A DNA stretch of 5,743 bases from Ferruginibacter sp. (GTDB taxonomy: Bacteria; Bacteroidota; Bacteroidia; Chitinophagales; Chitinophagaceae): the NCBI GenBank assembly GCA_025362765.1, contig JANYFI010000565.1:1-5743 (forward strand), in the 5' to 3' direction. The translations under genes were made by a program, and so were the position numbers. Shown piece by piece: positions 5,615 to 5,743 of this stretch. The notes under the pieces are model-generated. The model saw only the letters and a program-made list of their open reading frames with translations, did no database searches and had not been told where the DNA came from. The stretch's first letter is position 1; each line of letters begins with the position of its first letter.

Positions 5615-5743
5615 ATGAAAAAAATATGCTTAACAGTGATAGGACTTTATTTACTATTGCTGAATGCGTTTAGCCAGGTAGTAACAAAAGACACAGTAAA
5701 TGCAGCGGCAAAAGAAGAAACGATAGGATATGTAGATAAGCCG
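5615..5743 (+). CDS. N-terminus of an exported protein, probably DUF3570 (3' partial)
   Basis: An ATG 25 bp after the DUF4266 gene opens 43 codons that run off the right edge. Residues 1-20 form a signal peptide (MKK, then a Leu-rich core, ending AFS|Q), typical of Bacteroidota exported proteins. The visible mature part (VVTKDTVNAAAKEETIGYVD) is too short to identify by itself. I propose DUF3570, a family predicted to be an outer-membrane beta-barrel, because my recollection is that it usually follows DUF4266 beside ApbE and thioredoxin genes. That identification rests on neighbourhood, not on motifs seen here. That the gene is real and exported is well supported by spacing, start and signal peptide. 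Confidence 0.7.
   Translation, partial: MKKICLTVIGLYLLLLNAFSQVVTKDTVNAAAKEETIGYVDKP

Overview
The window looks like chromosomal DNA from a Bacteroidota bacterium, probably Chitinophagaceae or a close relative. The evidence is moderate to low GC, start codons mostly without Shine-Dalgarno sequences, signal peptides ending just before Gln (VVAQ, VLSQ, AFSQ), a TAnnTTTG-type -7 box, and protein families typical of that phylum. This placement is inferred from sequence style, not from an alignment.

Layout. Positions 3-2405 (+) hold nearly all of a large exported protein of about 800 residues. It has an MG2-like N-terminal region and a TonB-plug-like segment near the C-terminus, and its true start lies at or before the window edge. 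A 108-bp gap, holding a perfect 14-bp palindrome and a possible C-terminal gene scrap, separates it from a convergent gene at 2514-3338 (-). That gene encodes a secreted phosphodiesterase-fold protein of the PI-PLC/GDPD superfamily (AIM6-like branch). Next comes a 634-bp divergent intergenic region (3339-3972) with no convincing intact gene. It holds a -7 box for the phosphodiesterase gene, several inverted and direct repeats, and coding-like stretches on the minus strand that may be decayed gene sequence.

From 3973 to the right edge runs a tight plus-strand operon with gaps of 5, 10 and 25 bp. Its genes encode an exported thioredoxin-like protein (WCGPC), a FAD:protein FMN transferase (ApbE), a small DUF4266 lipoprotein ending in GGGCGCN, and the first 43 codons of an exported protein that is probably DUF3570. 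As I recall, these four families occur together, but their joint role is not established to my knowledge. The likely theme is an envelope redox system: a flavin-attaching enzyme, a thiol-disulfide protein, a tiny cysteine-tailed lipoprotein and a predicted outer-membrane barrel. The ApbE here has no visible export signal although its three neighbours do. This operon is the best candidate in the window for an undercharacterised system.
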